Part shown: in pieces, positions 22,140-32,894 of the stretch | Position numbering within the stretch: the first letter of the stretch is position 1 | Layout: every line of letters starts with the position of its first letter | Assembly (NCBI GenBank): GCA_907165135.1 | Contig: OU015569.1 | Coordinates: 10,292,501 to 10,356,500, forward strand | Direction of reading: 5' to 3' | Length of the DNA: 64,000 bases | Source of the DNA: Oikopleura dioica | Taxonomy: Eukaryota > Chordata > Appendicularia > Copelata > Oikopleuridae | Notes under the pieces: model-generated | Database searches by the model: none | What the model was told of the DNA's origin: nothing | The model's input: only the letters and a program-made list of their open reading frames with translations | Position numbers and translations under genes: made by a program

Positions 22140-22160
22140 TGACAAGTCTGAAAAAGATAA
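22140..22160 (-). promoter_or_regulatory. Probable trans-splice acceptor before SEC61B
   Basis: On the minus strand TTTTATCTTTTTCAG ends at 22148, 17 bases ahead of the SEC61B ATG and after the CSTF3 stop. A polypyrimidine tract plus CAG directly before the start, inside a short gap between same-strand genes, fits an operon acceptor. Inferred from position and sequence. Confidence 0.5.
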
Positions 22161-22294
22161 AAACATAAGTCGCGAGTAATTTAAAAGTAAGGAAAGGCTG
22201 GAATCTATGTAAAGGCGGCAGTGATAGATTAATCCAGTTTCAGGCAATTTTCCTAACAGTGAATGAAGAAACAATGGTGGTTAAGCTTTTAGTT

Positions 22295-25276
22295 TTATGT
22301 TTTCGCGCGCTTTTGTTGTCGCTGTCGGAAAACGTCGTTTGCCATCGCTGCTTCGTCGTTCTTGTTTTGGGCATTCCGTTTCTGGCCGAGTTTTGTGTTC
22401 CTGCAAGAACTGTTAGAATCCCACTGGAATGAGTGTCACTTACTTTGTCCGGACGAATTCGTCGATATTGGGAATTTCTCCACTCCTGAACTTGTCAATC
22501 AGGTCGTCAACTCTAACAAACGGCCCATGGAAGCAGACTGGCGGGGGCATCAGTTTCAATGCATTGTGGGCGGCTGAAAATTCATTGTTGGTCACAATTT
22601 ACCCTAGTGCACCTTACCCTGTGGCATGGGGAATTCGCCGCCGGAAACAGGGTGCGACCCCGGAACTGGAATTCGTCTGGGCTTGAATGGAATCATATGG
22701 TTGGTGTCTGGCTTTGCGTATCCAATGTCATCAACGGGAATGTTCGATCCTCCATTTTGATGATGCACGGTTTGATTCATGACCTGATGCGGTGTTTTTG
22801 GCGCCTTCTCAGCAGATGGCTGAAAATTTTGATTACTCTCTGATTTACTTCTCTGGAAGTAGCCACTTACAATGAGCTCCGACATCAATGAACCCGCATC
22901 CTTATAGCCCATAGAGCGCAGTTCCTCTCTCGTACACGGGAATAGATCCAAGAAACGATACCTAAACAGCTTTGTTACAATCTCCGCTCAAGTGCACAAG
23001 CTGACCTGTCTATCAAGAGCGCGGACTCGTTGCGTTTTTCCTTCTGCGTTCCTTCTCCCAACAACAACTCGTCGGTGACCGGCCTTAGAATTCTTTCTAG
23101 GCGTCTGTTCTCGACCTAGAGTGAGTGGTATTCAACTAGTTATCTAAAATGAGCTTACCTTGAGAATCGAGGTAAGATCGCCAACATGACATTCGAAATC
23201 CAGGTACTTATTCCATACACTCTCCATCTTGTCCGTCTCCTCACTCAAAACTCGCTCGTATAGCACTCTTGAAAAGGGGATCAATGTTAAGGAGCACAAT
23301 GAGGATTTATACCTTGTATTGTTGTCATCGTTCATGTTCGACATAAAGTCCATGTATTGTCTAACATAGTCGGGCTTGTCCGCGAAGCGCTTCAAGCCAA
23401 GCTCGAAGATTTTAAAAGCTGACCAAAGTTTATATAACTCATTGTTATCTGAAGATAACCTAGAGAGACAGGATTTTCTCTCGCTCACGAAACTTCTATT
23501 TTAGGATTTGGAATTTATAGATTTAAACTTTTCCTAGATTTTTATCCTTGGCGCAGTAGTACTCCATCCAGGCAGCGGCAATAAATACGTGGTACTTTAT
23601 TCGGCCATCTTCTCGAGCCAGCCGGAAAATTTGACGCGCGGCTTTGATTCCTTCAGTTCTTCTTGCAAAGCGCATGTATTGAATAAAAGTCAGGGTAGGG
23701 TCGAGCTCGTTGATATCCGTGAGTTTCGTGTAAATGGTGCTAACGATTTCAAAGTTTCCTCGGCTTTCTTCGAAGTTCGCGTAAGCGAAATGGATCTTTC
23801 CGGGGATTGAAAACATTGACATTAGAAAAAGTAAGTGCAAAACTTAAAAAATCACTCAAATAGGAGGGTAAAGAATGCTAATTTTTGACTGGCACTTATC
23901 ATGAGTGTTTTCAACCCATAACAGAGGATTCCTTTTCATCAGCTGTCCAGTCGCGCGCTTGTAAAGTTCAGCGGCTTCATCACCCAGACGTTTTCCGGCG
24001 TGCATTTCGCCCGCGTCGATGAACTCTTGCGAGGATCTAACCAGGAACTGCGCCGCTTCGTACCACATTTCAGGGTGGTGGCCGAGTACGAGCAAACACT
24101 GTTCGTAAGCGAACATCACTCGCCGCGTCTGGAGGTGCTTGTCTTCTATACGAAGATTGTTTCCCTTTTCCCACTCGATATATTTGCGCCACGATTCGAC
24201 GACCTTGCGTTCGTCGATGCCGCCGGTCGCTGGTTGAGCTGGCGCGCTCTTCATCAAATTCCTCTGGAGCACCTCGAGCTCCTTCGTCGCCCGCCGAGCA
24301 TTCAGGTACTCTTTGTTTTTGTCGTCAATCATTTTCTTGGCAATCAGGGGATTAATCGACTGCTCGTATGTGTTGTAATCCTTCCACAGATTCTCGATGT
24401 TCGACATAGGCCTGAAAGAATTCATCTTATTCATCGGAAAATAAAAGAAATCTACATTCTAAGCAAATGGGCTAAATTCGAACAGAGCAGTTGCTAGATT
24501 GCTCCGTTCAAAATCAACCCAAGGACAATGCAGGGCTCTTGATTCCGGGCTGACTTACGTGACGACTCCCCTCTGGAAGATCTTGCGCACATGAGAGATT
24601 CTCTGATTCTCGGCAAAGCTGCCTTGCACTTCGATGTTGCGCATGAAGTTGATGTAATCATTCCAGATCGGGTAGCTCTGGAGATCGAGGCCGATCTTAT
24701 CAATGGCAAAGTCGTACGCTTTCCTCATTTTCTCGCGATAGGTGGGATGTTTATCCTTGGTCTCGCGGATGTACGCCAAGTAAACCTTCCACAGATCAAG
24801 ATTTAGCACTAAACGCCCGCTTTATGACAATTCACTACGTTCTCTAAACTCCACCGTGGGAAATAAGCAAATCTACTGTACTTTAGTGAGAAGCAATCTC
24901 TCTTGTGCGCTGTACCTGAGACGAGACAGCGCTTGAACAGCTTTTCTACATTTTCGTAGTTTCCGTTTTTCATCTCGTGTTCGATGTACTGCTTCCAGAA
25001 TTTCCCGCAAGTTGGAAATTTCTCCACCATTTTCTCGTAAGTCTTCCTCGCCTTTTGAATTCGCTGATTTTGGGCTTCTCTGAACAGCACATTCCAGGCG
25101 TCGTTCTGAATTAATCCATCTTTTAGTTACTATCGTAATTTAATTATCATTATTTTTAATAAAAACGCGAAATATAAAATCTAACGAAATAATCTACTCA
25201 CATCCCAAGGAGCCCAATTCAGCTTTCTCTCCGCTTTTCGCGCCTTTTCCGTGAGAAAACCATCTTCCGCTTCCAT
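22295..25276 (-). CDS. CSTF3: Cleavage stimulation factor subunit 3 (CstF-77), 11 exons
   Basis: Scaffold of the CstF complex in mRNA 3'-end cleavage, built of HAT repeats. Exons: 25202-25276, 24916-25105, 24559-24808, 23916-24411, 23534-23795, 23313-23418, 23159-23267, 23006-23115, 22618-22961, 22444-22573 and 22295-22400. Phases all close, giving 725 residues (human 717). Diagnostic blocks are [84 protein letters not shown] and MGYKDA. Near the C-terminus come [25 protein letters not shown] and a final [10 protein letters not shown], like the human RARQQKRIR tail. The N-terminus before the first HAT repeat is shorter than in human. The intron at 23419-23533 has a GA donor (CTAG|GAAAAG). Confidence 0.95.
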
Positions 25277-25942
25277 TTTTGGCGGTTTTTGGCGAGCGGT
25301 GAGCCAAAACCACTGGCAGTGGAGCTTCTACGGGCCTTTCTCTTTTCGTTTGGAGACCGTTGTCGAAACCAGCTCGAAACTCCCGGACTCGTAAGCAAAG
25401 ATTCGACGTGGTCGGAGGAAATTCGTAGCCACTTCAGTGCACTCATTGGCGAGGCGCGCTCGGCCTACGCGCTATGCCACGAAACAGAGCCGCTAAAAAC
25501 GCGCGTTTTTTTCCCCTCTCCTGCCTTTTTTCTCTCCTTCATTCCTTACGTGCTCGTTATGCTCATCCAACCGGCAGAAAAAGTATAAAAAACATTAGAG
25601 GATCACTCCATGCTAAGCATTAAAGATAGGACTTGTTTAATTTCGCTTTATAATTTCTCAATTAGGCATCAATTTTTGCATTTTACTAAGTACAGTGGCG
25701 TTTGCGGTTGCCTCCCTGTTGGAGCGTCCCTCGTTGCCTCCCTATCCAGACGCTCTTTTTCTAGAAGGGCGCATTAAATCGAACCAGAAATCGTCCCGCG
25801 TTGCCTCCCTCTCTAGACGCGTTTGGATAGGGAGGCAACCGCAAACGCCACTGTAAGTATTTCTTAAAATAAAGCAACAAACATTTTTTATAATCGAGAA
25901 TATTTTATTGAGCTCTTATATCCACAGCAATATTTTTCATTA
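25277..25942. other. Intergenic gap containing a small MITE
   Basis: Region between the CSTF3 start and the 3' end of the next minus-strand gene. Apart from the element at 25693-25853, I see only AT-rich sequence and chance frames. The CSTF3 promoter is presumably in the first few hundred bases. Confidence 0.5.
25687..25859. mobile_element. 161-bp MITE with perfect 25-bp inverted ends and 6-bp direct repeat
   Basis: The element spans 25693-25853. Its first 25 bases (starting CAGTGGCGTTTGCGGTTG) are an exact reverse complement of its last 25. TAAGTA flanks both sides (25687-25692 and 25854-25859). Inside, a TTGCCTCCCT plus AGACGC motif recurs in both orientations. It has no coding capacity. 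The 6-bp duplication, which can be read as TA nested in a longer match, leaves the superfamily open. Confidence 0.85.
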
Positions 25943-26351
25943 CTCGAATTCATCCCAAGTCTGAGGAACATATTCTTTCGATGGAGTTCCAGATTCGCTA
26001 TCGTTAGATTTCCGTGGACACTGAATTCGTTTATAAATCAGTCAGAATAATAATTTTTACCGAATCCGGGGTACTTTTTCTTCTTTTTGGGTTTGGCCTT
26101 GAGTGAATCCCCAAATTTAGTGATGGTTGGCAGTTTCTCAGCAAACGTTACTTTCTTGGCAGTTTTCTGAGGGCTTCGCTCAAATTCATCCCAAGTCTGA
26201 GGTACATACCCTTCTGACGGTGTATCAGATTCGCTGAATTTAAGACGCTTCCAAGCCGTCGATTCCCCTAGGCCAGCAATTTGGAAGGATTGGAACCAGC
26301 GGCTAGAGAAGCGCCTCAAAGTCCGTCTCTCGCAGAAACATTCGACGTCCA
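25943..26351 (-). CDS. Small protein with RVxF (PP1-docking-like) motif and repeated C-terminal motif
   Basis: The frame starts MDVECFCERRTLRRFSSRW at 26351. It contains SDTPSEGYVPQTWDEFE, then KKVTFAEKLPTIT, then a Lys-rich KPKKKKK block. A second nearby frame ends at about 25943 with GTPSKEYVPQTWDEFE and a stop, so the motif is duplicated. The two frames may be joined by a short intron near 26000-26050, but its donor is unclear, or the first may end at 26038 with GFGKNYYSD. KVTF matches the consensus by which many proteins bind protein phosphatase 1, and the acidic WDEF nearby is loosely reminiscent of PPP1R15 proteins. That link is weak. Function unknown. Confidence 0.45.
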
Positions 26352-26415
26352 TAATTAGTCTAAAAACAGTCACAATTAGTCTTTGTTGATTTACAGACGT
26401 ATTTAGATTCAACAC

Positions 26416-26960
26416 GAAAACTAAAACATCTTTTTGTTGTTGATTCAGAATATAAGATGGTCAGTGGTGATGGTTAGCAGTTTCTCAGCAAACATAACTT
26501 TTTGAGGGTGCTTGCTTTTCGTGTCTCGAATCGGTCCCGAGTCTCATTTTCCTTCTCTTCATTGGAAGTATCGAGCATCGAAGTCTCAACAATCGAATCG
26601 TTGACACGCATGCGGCATGCCTAAACTCATTCAAATACCCAACTGAAGCTCTTTCTAAAAAACCTTTTGATTTTTACTCATCTCTCTTTCATGGATAACT
26701 TTCTTGTTCGCTGCTGGACAGAAAATTTGGAAATTCAGAAGTGTCAGAATCCGTTTTTTTTGTGCGAATGCAAATTCAAATCGTTGCCCGCGTGGTGCTA
26801 AGGAGGTTCGATTTTTATCTCGACAACAACAATGAAAAGAAAACGGTTATGCTTTTGAACACACAAAGAAATAAAAAAAAACAAGAATCCAGTCAAGAAG
26901 ATCGCTTGAAATTCTCGTAAAATTTGAGGGCTTGTTTATGAAAATGTCGTAGTTTTGAAG
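26416..26960. other. Gap with a decayed copy of the neighbouring gene's motif
   Basis: Bases 26455-26560 resemble 26120-26250 (GCAGTTTCTCAGCAAAC is shared exactly), including the segment that encodes VTFAEKLP next door. The copy has small deletions and no open frame. The rest is AT-rich with no recognised feature. Confidence 0.5.
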
Positions 26961-27554
26961 TTATTTTTCGAATTCTCGAAAGTGGTAAGAGCAAAATTCG
27001 TTGGCGATTGTGGAGGCTCGTTTCTTTCCAAGAATCTTCTCGATTTGCTGAAAGTCCTCGATCGGCAGCGCTTCCTTGAGTTGCGCTTTGTATGTCTTGC
27101 CGATTCCCTTGATGTGAAAATCAAATGTGAAGAATCTCCATTGTCCATTCAGAAAGTCCAGAAATGCTTTCTTTGGATCGCCCTCAATCTTGCGGATGTG
27201 TCGGTTGATGCTAAAAGCCATATTTGGATTCTTTGGATGCAATCTCGAGCTGAAACTGAAGGCGAAAAGGTTAGGATCCTGGACTATTCCGTCGGGAATC
27301 TTCTCGGCGCTTTCTTTCTTCGACTCTGCAACATCAACAGCGAACGTCTTCTGTTCTTGTTGAAGCTCTCTTGACATTTCTTCTATCTGGACTTGCATTT
27401 TCATAATCTTGTCATGTCGTTTCGCGAAGATGTCTCTCGTAACTCTTAGGTGCTGGACGTATCCTTCGACACTTTTGGATTTCTTCGCTGGATTTGTCGT
27501 GTCATCGACGTCGATTTTTCGCTTTTTTGATGATTCTGATTGCTGTTGATTCAT
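26961..27554 (-). CDS. Unrecognised single-exon protein, 197 residues
   Basis: An uninterrupted frame from ATG to stop, unusual in this intron-rich neighbourhood. The start has Lys/Arg clusters (SSKKRKIDVDD, PAKKSKS) typical of nuclear proteins. Residues about 35-85 could form a coiled coil (KIMKMQVQIEEMSRELQQEQ). The C-terminal half is mixed alpha/beta in character (FAFSFSSRLHPKNPNMAFSI, WRFFTFDFHIKG). Coiled coil followed by a small globular domain, with a DPKNP-like segment, recalls kinetochore proteins such as SPC25, but the similarity is too faint to call. Codon usage and length support a real gene. Confidence 0.55.
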   Translation of the reverse strand: MNQQQSESSKKRKIDVDDTTNPAKKSKSVEGYVQHLRVTRDIFAKRHDKIMKMQVQIEEMSRELQQEQKTFAVDVAESKKESAEKIPDGIVQDPNLFAFSFSSRLHPKNPNMAFSINRHIRKIEGDPKKAFLDFLNGQWRFFTFDFHIKGIGKTYKAQLKEALPIEDFQQIEKILGKKRASTIANEFCSYHFREFEK

Positions 27555-27862
27555 TTTTATTTTATGAAAAGTTGAACGAAAATTTGCCTTTTTACATAAG
27601 TTTTAGATAGATGGCGCTCTTTCTAGCAGATGGTAACAATCTAGGGAAACGTAAGATCTGTGATAAAAGACTCCAAGCCGAGAATACAGATGCCATACTA
27701 AATTTTTATGATAACAATCAGGAAATCGAAAAAACCCAAAGAACAAAGATTTAGGATACATGAAGGATTCGCGTTGAAGATAACTTTTAAAGGTTACTGA
27801 GGTACTGTTGGAGTTGCTACTTTAACCGATTTCTTTTTCCGACGGATCATGAATAGGCTCAC

Positions 27863-28133
27863 AAAAAAATGAGGAAACAGGAACAACCCAGTTACGTCTC
27901 AACCGCGGCGGCGAACTTGATCCGCTCATTCTGCGGTTCATTGGCGATTTTACCGAGCACCACCAACAGAATGGTTACAAGAATCATGTCAGCGCGACCA
28001 ACAAGAGTGTGGACAGCTTCCGATATGACAGGATACGAAAGAAATAAAAACCCACCGATGCGGGAAACTAATTGCGTGTCGAAGCACTTTTGAGCGGAAT
28101 CACTAATTGCTTGTAAAAAGGGAATGTTCTGTT
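27863..28133 (-). CDS. Possible membrane-protein exon
   Basis: On the minus strand, after a TATAACAG acceptor-like site near 28133, a frame reads IPFLQAISDSAQKCFD, then SRIGGFLFLSYPVISEAVHTL, then a strongly hydrophobic MILVTILLVVLG, then KIANEPQNERIKFAAAVET with a stop near 27887. No in-frame ATG lies at its start, so an upstream exon would be needed and I did not find one. Two hydrophobic helices look real, but the gene is not identified. Confidence 0.3.
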
Positions 28134-28423
28134 ATAATAAGCTTAGCCATAAGGAATTTCCTTAATTGATAGTCATTGGAAAAAATGCGCTTCTTTCATG
28201 TAATAAAATGGCGAGGAAACGCGCTCAAAAAAAAACTAACTTTTCGTTTAAAAAAACTCATCGTTTGTGTCTTTGATTTCGCAATGTTAGCTTTGGTTAA
28301 CAGAAACTTATTCCTATGCTTGGTTTATTAGGTCGTAAGAGTACGCTTGAAACTGATGAAGAGTTTCATATTGAAGAAATAATACCTTGGTATCTTTGAT
28401 AGAAAATTGCAGTAATTTTAAAA
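28134..28423. other. Gap downstream of the sulfotransferase gene
   Basis: AT-rich spacer between the possible membrane-protein exon and the sulfotransferase stop. It includes AATAAT/AATAAA-like words but no feature I can support. Confidence 0.35.
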
Positions 28424-30013
28424 TTAGCTAGTGTTGAGCCAATTCATTGACACATTAAATTTCTCTGCGACTTTTTGATTTGTGCTTTTTGACGAGCTAA
28501 GCAACGAGCTACTCCGGCAATGGTAAGAGTAGCCAAGAAAAGCGAGCTCGTTCCTGAAGTAAAAGTCCTCGAGCATGCTTTGCGTGCTTTTTGAGATTGA
28601 GTACAACTCCGTGTCGTTGGAAGATCGGCCCTTGCTCGGAGGGAGACAGTCCAGCTCTTCGTTTTCCATTTTGACGCAATAAAATCCGTCCTCACGTCTG
28701 GCAAAATTCGCTTCTTCGAAAAAGCTCTCGACTCCGAGGTACTTCTCCAGTCGCTGGAACAACTTCCAGGGTTGAGTTTTCAACTCTTGCCCGTCGAAAA
28801 TGAAAGGAGCTTGTTTGTAGATGCCGAACTCGTTTGGACCATTGGTGAAGGAAGTGTTCACTGCCGAGAATCGGCCGATTCCGAACATTTCGAAAACATC
28901 CTTGTGCTTTTTGTACTCTTCTTGGCGATCGCGCACCATCGGCAAGTACTTTTCGACCATCGAGTTGAACGTCATGTTTTGGAAAGGATAGGCGCTAGAC
29001 TCGCTGCCCAGAAACATCCGGTTCACGGCGTGACTCTTCTCGGCCCACGAAGCCATCACGTGCTTAAAGTCCGAGAGTAGCCTTTTCACAGGATCGCAGA
29101 CGATGAAGATCACTTTCAAGTTCTCAAGCCACGAGTCGATGTAGCTTTGATGGATGAAATTCTCCTCGCTCTGGAAATTCGATTATTGGACTAGCACTTT
29201 ATTGCAGAATAACTTTCCTGTATAAAGTTGATTATCTTTTTTATTCCCGAGTTGGCTGTTTTGCCAAAGAAATGGATCTTCTTCTGCTGCTCCTGTAATC
29301 GATGGATCTTGGCAATATTGTCGACAATGTCATTTTTCTGCTTCCACATCAGCCAAACGTGATTTAAATAACTTTTGACGTCGAAAGTAGGGTTCCCAGT
29401 GTCGTGATAAGGCGACTCCATGAAGCCGTGTATCACCTACAGTGGATCATTGAAATAAACAGTCAATCGGAGCATAGAAAACCTGTGGATGGTGACCGAA
29501 GAATCTGATCAACGCCTTTGTGCCGCACTTTTTTGCTCCAGTGACAAACACAGTCGGTAGTTGCTCCATCAATTCTTTCTTCAGTGGGTCGATATTGCTT
29601 GACGCCTTTCTCTCAAACATAGAGTTTCGTCGCTCATCTTCAATGAACTTGATTGTCATTCGAAGCTCGTTTCTCGATTTGCTGCTGCTCATGACTTGAT
29701 TGTATTTTTCGTTCTCATCGAAACTGAGTTTTTCTCGCCCAAGAGTTTTTCTGGCAAGATTGAGCATTTCTTCACTCGGTTGAAAAGAGCTAGAACGCCT
29801 CTGAACTCCCTCGTCGGAAGAGTCCATTTTTCGATCTTTGTTCAACTCTTCTTGTATTTCTTTCAGATTGAGAGGAATGATTTCTTCTTTTTGAGTCTCT
29901 TGAATCTGCGCTGGAAGTATTGCGCTGCTGCTGCTGTTTATAAATAGTACCCATAAAGCAATATTTAAAATAGCGCAAAAAACAAGAATTAGGAATCGCT
30001 TTTGCTTGATCAT
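28424..30013 (-). CDS. Heparan sulfate 3-O-sulfotransferase-like enzyme, three exons
   Basis: A type II Golgi membrane enzyme that would transfer sulfate from PAPS to glycosaminoglycan. Exons 29483-30013, 29218-29436 and 28424-29170 give 498 residues. The N-terminus has a short cytosolic stretch (IKQKR) and a signal anchor (FLILVFCAILNIALWVLFI), then a charged stem of about 130 residues. TVFVTGAKKCGTKALIRFF is the 5'-phosphosulfate loop, comparable to VGVKKGGTRAL in HS3STs. IVCDPVKRLLSDFKHV is the 3'-phosphate loop. GFYCVKMENEELDCLPPSKGR parallels the HS3ST disulfide segment ending in SKGR. The second intron (29171-29217, 47 bp) is GA-AG (ATACAG|GAAAGT); the first is 46 bp. It is longer than typical HS3STs because of the stem and a Ser-rich C-terminal tail. 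Confidence 0.85.
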
Positions 30014-30036
30014 TGTTTTGTTAAAAAGAAAAAGTT

Positions 30037-30264
30037 TTATATAATTGTTGAATGATAGTTATTAAAGTTTGCAATGGTGGCATGAACGAACGCCGTGAAA
30101 TTCATACGATGACCTTTTTTCTTTAGCCGATTTATCAAATTCAGGGGCCAATTGGCAATTGTGGATTCTTCGGTTACCATCTTAGCCGGTTTCGTACAGT
30201 AGAACCCAACCTGCATACTGTTAAGGTGCGATTCTTTTGGAAGAGCCGTAAATGCAACGCCCAC
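30037..30264 (-). pseudogene. Possible sulfotransferase-tail fragment between divergent genes
   Basis: An open frame just upstream of the sulfotransferase start contains VGFYCTKP, resembling the DGFYCVKM block of the adjacent enzyme, followed by unrelated sequence. It could be a remnant of a tandem duplicate, or a chance frame in the shared 340-bp promoter region of the divergent sulfotransferase and P450 genes. Evidence is slight. Confidence 0.2.
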
Positions 30265-30354
30265 TTATGAAAATCTCGTTTGTTGACTTTGCAAATAAGT
30301 TAAAAATTCGCGATTTCAAGAAGTAGAAATAGAAATAGCTGAGAGATTTCAGAA

Positions 30355-32237
30355 ATGCTGTATATTTTGCTAAGTACTGTTGTTGCTCTTCTTCTGTGTC
30401 GCCTGGTCGTGCTCTGGGTGAGATATGAGGTGATGCACCCTCTGCGAGAGCATGCTTACCCGCTGAGAAAAGATAAGAACTTCGAAGTCATAAAAGAAGC
30501 TGCTGGAAACGGCACTCTGCCAAAAGCTTTCAGGCCGAATTCATTTCCACTTTCTTCATGGAGGAAAAGGTTTTTATAATTTTGAGAAATTCTTGTCTAA
30601 ATACATTCCCGAAAACCTTTTCAAGTGGAAACGTCATTCTCGCCGATTACGAATTAATCAAAGAAGCGTTTTCGAAAAAAGAACTGTCAAATCGTCTTTA
30701 CTCGGAGAAATTGGACCAGGACATGGTCAGAAAGCGCAAAAACTACGGCATCAATGAAATGGTCGAGCGAATTCTTGGCCCGGAAGATACTCTCACGAAA
30801 AACGGCGCCGGCGCATCGATGGGAATCGGCGATGGTTTCTACGACGAGACGCACAGGAACTTGCGTGTCCACTGGCACGATACGATCAAGCGCCTTGTCG
30901 GGCGGAATCAAATCTCCGAGATCATCCAGCACAGTTCCGCCCAGGTCAACCGCTATCTCGAACGCGAAGGGAGCCAGGACGGCATTGACCCACGCGAGAT
31001 CTTCATGAATGGCACGATGAATGTCGTCACTGGTTTTTCTCTCGGAATTCTGTACGAATTCGACGATCCAGGTAATCAGAGTTCTTTATTCTTTCGAGAA
31101 CTTGCAATTTAAGATTTCAAAAACTTGGCCAAGTACGTTCGAGTCTTCTTTGAAAATATGCGAAATATGTACGTCAATAAGATCATTGTCGATATTTTTC
31201 CTCTATGGCCTCGGGTTATTTTAATTAGTCGACTATAGCGGAACAAAACTATTAGCCCGTATAAAAGATGACGCAAAACTGGCTGTACCAACTGTTCGTG
31301 AGAAAACCGCTGGCTGGAATTACAGAAACGGTCCCACGATTCACCGAGTATATTTTAACCAAGGTGAAAGAACACCGAGCAACTCTGGATATTGCTAACC
31401 CAAAAGATTTTCTTGGTAATTTTGCATAGAAGTTACAATCAAAAAAATGATCAACTAGACATTTTGCTCATCGCAGCTGAAAAAGACTCGCGCTTGGGGC
31501 ATTTTACGATCACTTCTTCGATCGTTGCTCTGTATTTGGGAGCAAGTGACACTCTTTCGTAAGTAGCAAAAATGCAAGAATAAGGCACCAAAAATTGTAG
31601 GAATCAAATGAGATGGCTTTGTTTTACGCTGGCAGATCACCCGGAAGTGCAGGAAAAGATGTTTGAAGAAATAAAGGCATCGATCGAAAAAGACTCGGAA
31701 ATCATGAAGGAAAATTGCCCGTTCACCCGCTCCGTGCTTCTGGAAAATATGCGATGGCATCCTGTCGTCGACACATTGCCGCACCGAGCAACCGAAGATA
31801 TCGAAGTACAGGGCGTCCCAATAAAAAATAAAGCGGTTGTACAAGGTTTTTCTTTTTGCTTTCAGTCAGAATATCAGGTTTTTATTGTTTTCAGCTTCAC
31901 TGACTGCAGTGATGCACAACCCGGCAAACTTTCCTGAGCCAGAAAAGTTCATCCCTGATCGTTTCATCAAAAACGGAGCCTTTGAAAATGACGTTAAAGT
32001 TTGCGGATTCTCGCTAGGACTGAGAAATTGCATCGGCAAGCAACTGGCGATAGAAGAATACTTTATCTTTTCAAGCAACATGGTGAAGTCCTTCAGACTA
32101 GAAAGGTACTCTTGAATCAAGGAAAAAACAACGATACATGCTTCAGAACTGCTGGCAAAAACGAGATCGCGAATCACACGGCAATCTTGATGCCGAAAGA
32201 CGGCAACAAAGTGCGCTTCATCCCTCGCAACAAATAA
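30355..32237 (+). CDS. Cytochrome P450 (CYP2-like clan), eight exons
   Basis: A haem-thiolate monooxygenase anchored in the ER. Exons 30355-30569, 30626-31071, 31114-31214, 31268-31415, 31459-31558, 31601-31845, 31910-32105 and 32147-32237 close in phase, giving 513 residues. The N-terminal anchor is LYILLSTVVALLLC. The I-helix motif is LGASDTLS, the K-helix ExxR is ENMRW, PDRF is present (FIPDRFI), and the haem loop is FSLGLRNCIGKQLA with its Cys ligand. The segment between the anchor and ADYELIKEAF is short: the usual Pro-rich hinge and the G-N-x-x-K-Y-G region are missing. AATAAA overlaps the stop. It is head to head with the sulfotransferase gene and tail to tail with the dystroglycan-like gene. 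The substrate cannot be told. Confidence 0.9.
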
Positions 32238-32894
32238 TAAACAAAGTTCAATATTACGATATTCTTTATTTGAGGCAAAGTGAACAGTTGAAGCTAAGTG
32301 TTTGTTTGTTGAGAGTAGAGCACGCATTTTTTGGGTTTTTTTTTATGATTTTGTGATTTGAACTTGGTCGCTCCCGCTCAGAATAAATTAGGCGAGATGG
32401 CTAGGGTGACCTTAGCCATTGAGTAGGGTCGCGTTTAGATGCGGCAAAATCACCCATCAAGTCTGTTTTTTTGTTTTAATATTTTCGGTGGCCATTTTCA
32501 CTAATTTTGATCAGTAAAATAATTTGCATATGAATTCGAAAAATAATGAAAGAGTTCATATGCGCTCACCGGATTACCAATACGGAAGAGCTCATTATAC
32601 AGTGTGTCGAAAAAGATACAAGTTATTTCATTTTTTTCGTAGAATTCGTCTTAGTGGGCGCCTCTGCTGTCGGTAATTTCAGCAGAGGAGCTAAGGAGGT
32701 TATGGCGGATGTAACGACTAGAAGACTGAAGCGAAAAATCTAGTTATGCTGCTATATCAATATATATAGAAGGAGGAGAATTTTGCAGTTGAGTGTAGAC
32801 TTCGGTGGCAGATACAATATAAACAAGGTTGGTACAGTCGCTCACGAACTCGTCAGTCCCTTGAATTGATATTATTAGGGAACAGTCTTTTTAA
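32238..32894. other. 3' spacer between convergent genes
   Basis: Lies between the P450 and dystroglycan-like stops. AT-rich, with short tandem TATATA words around 32760. Chance frames only (for example 32546-32743). Confidence 0.45.
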
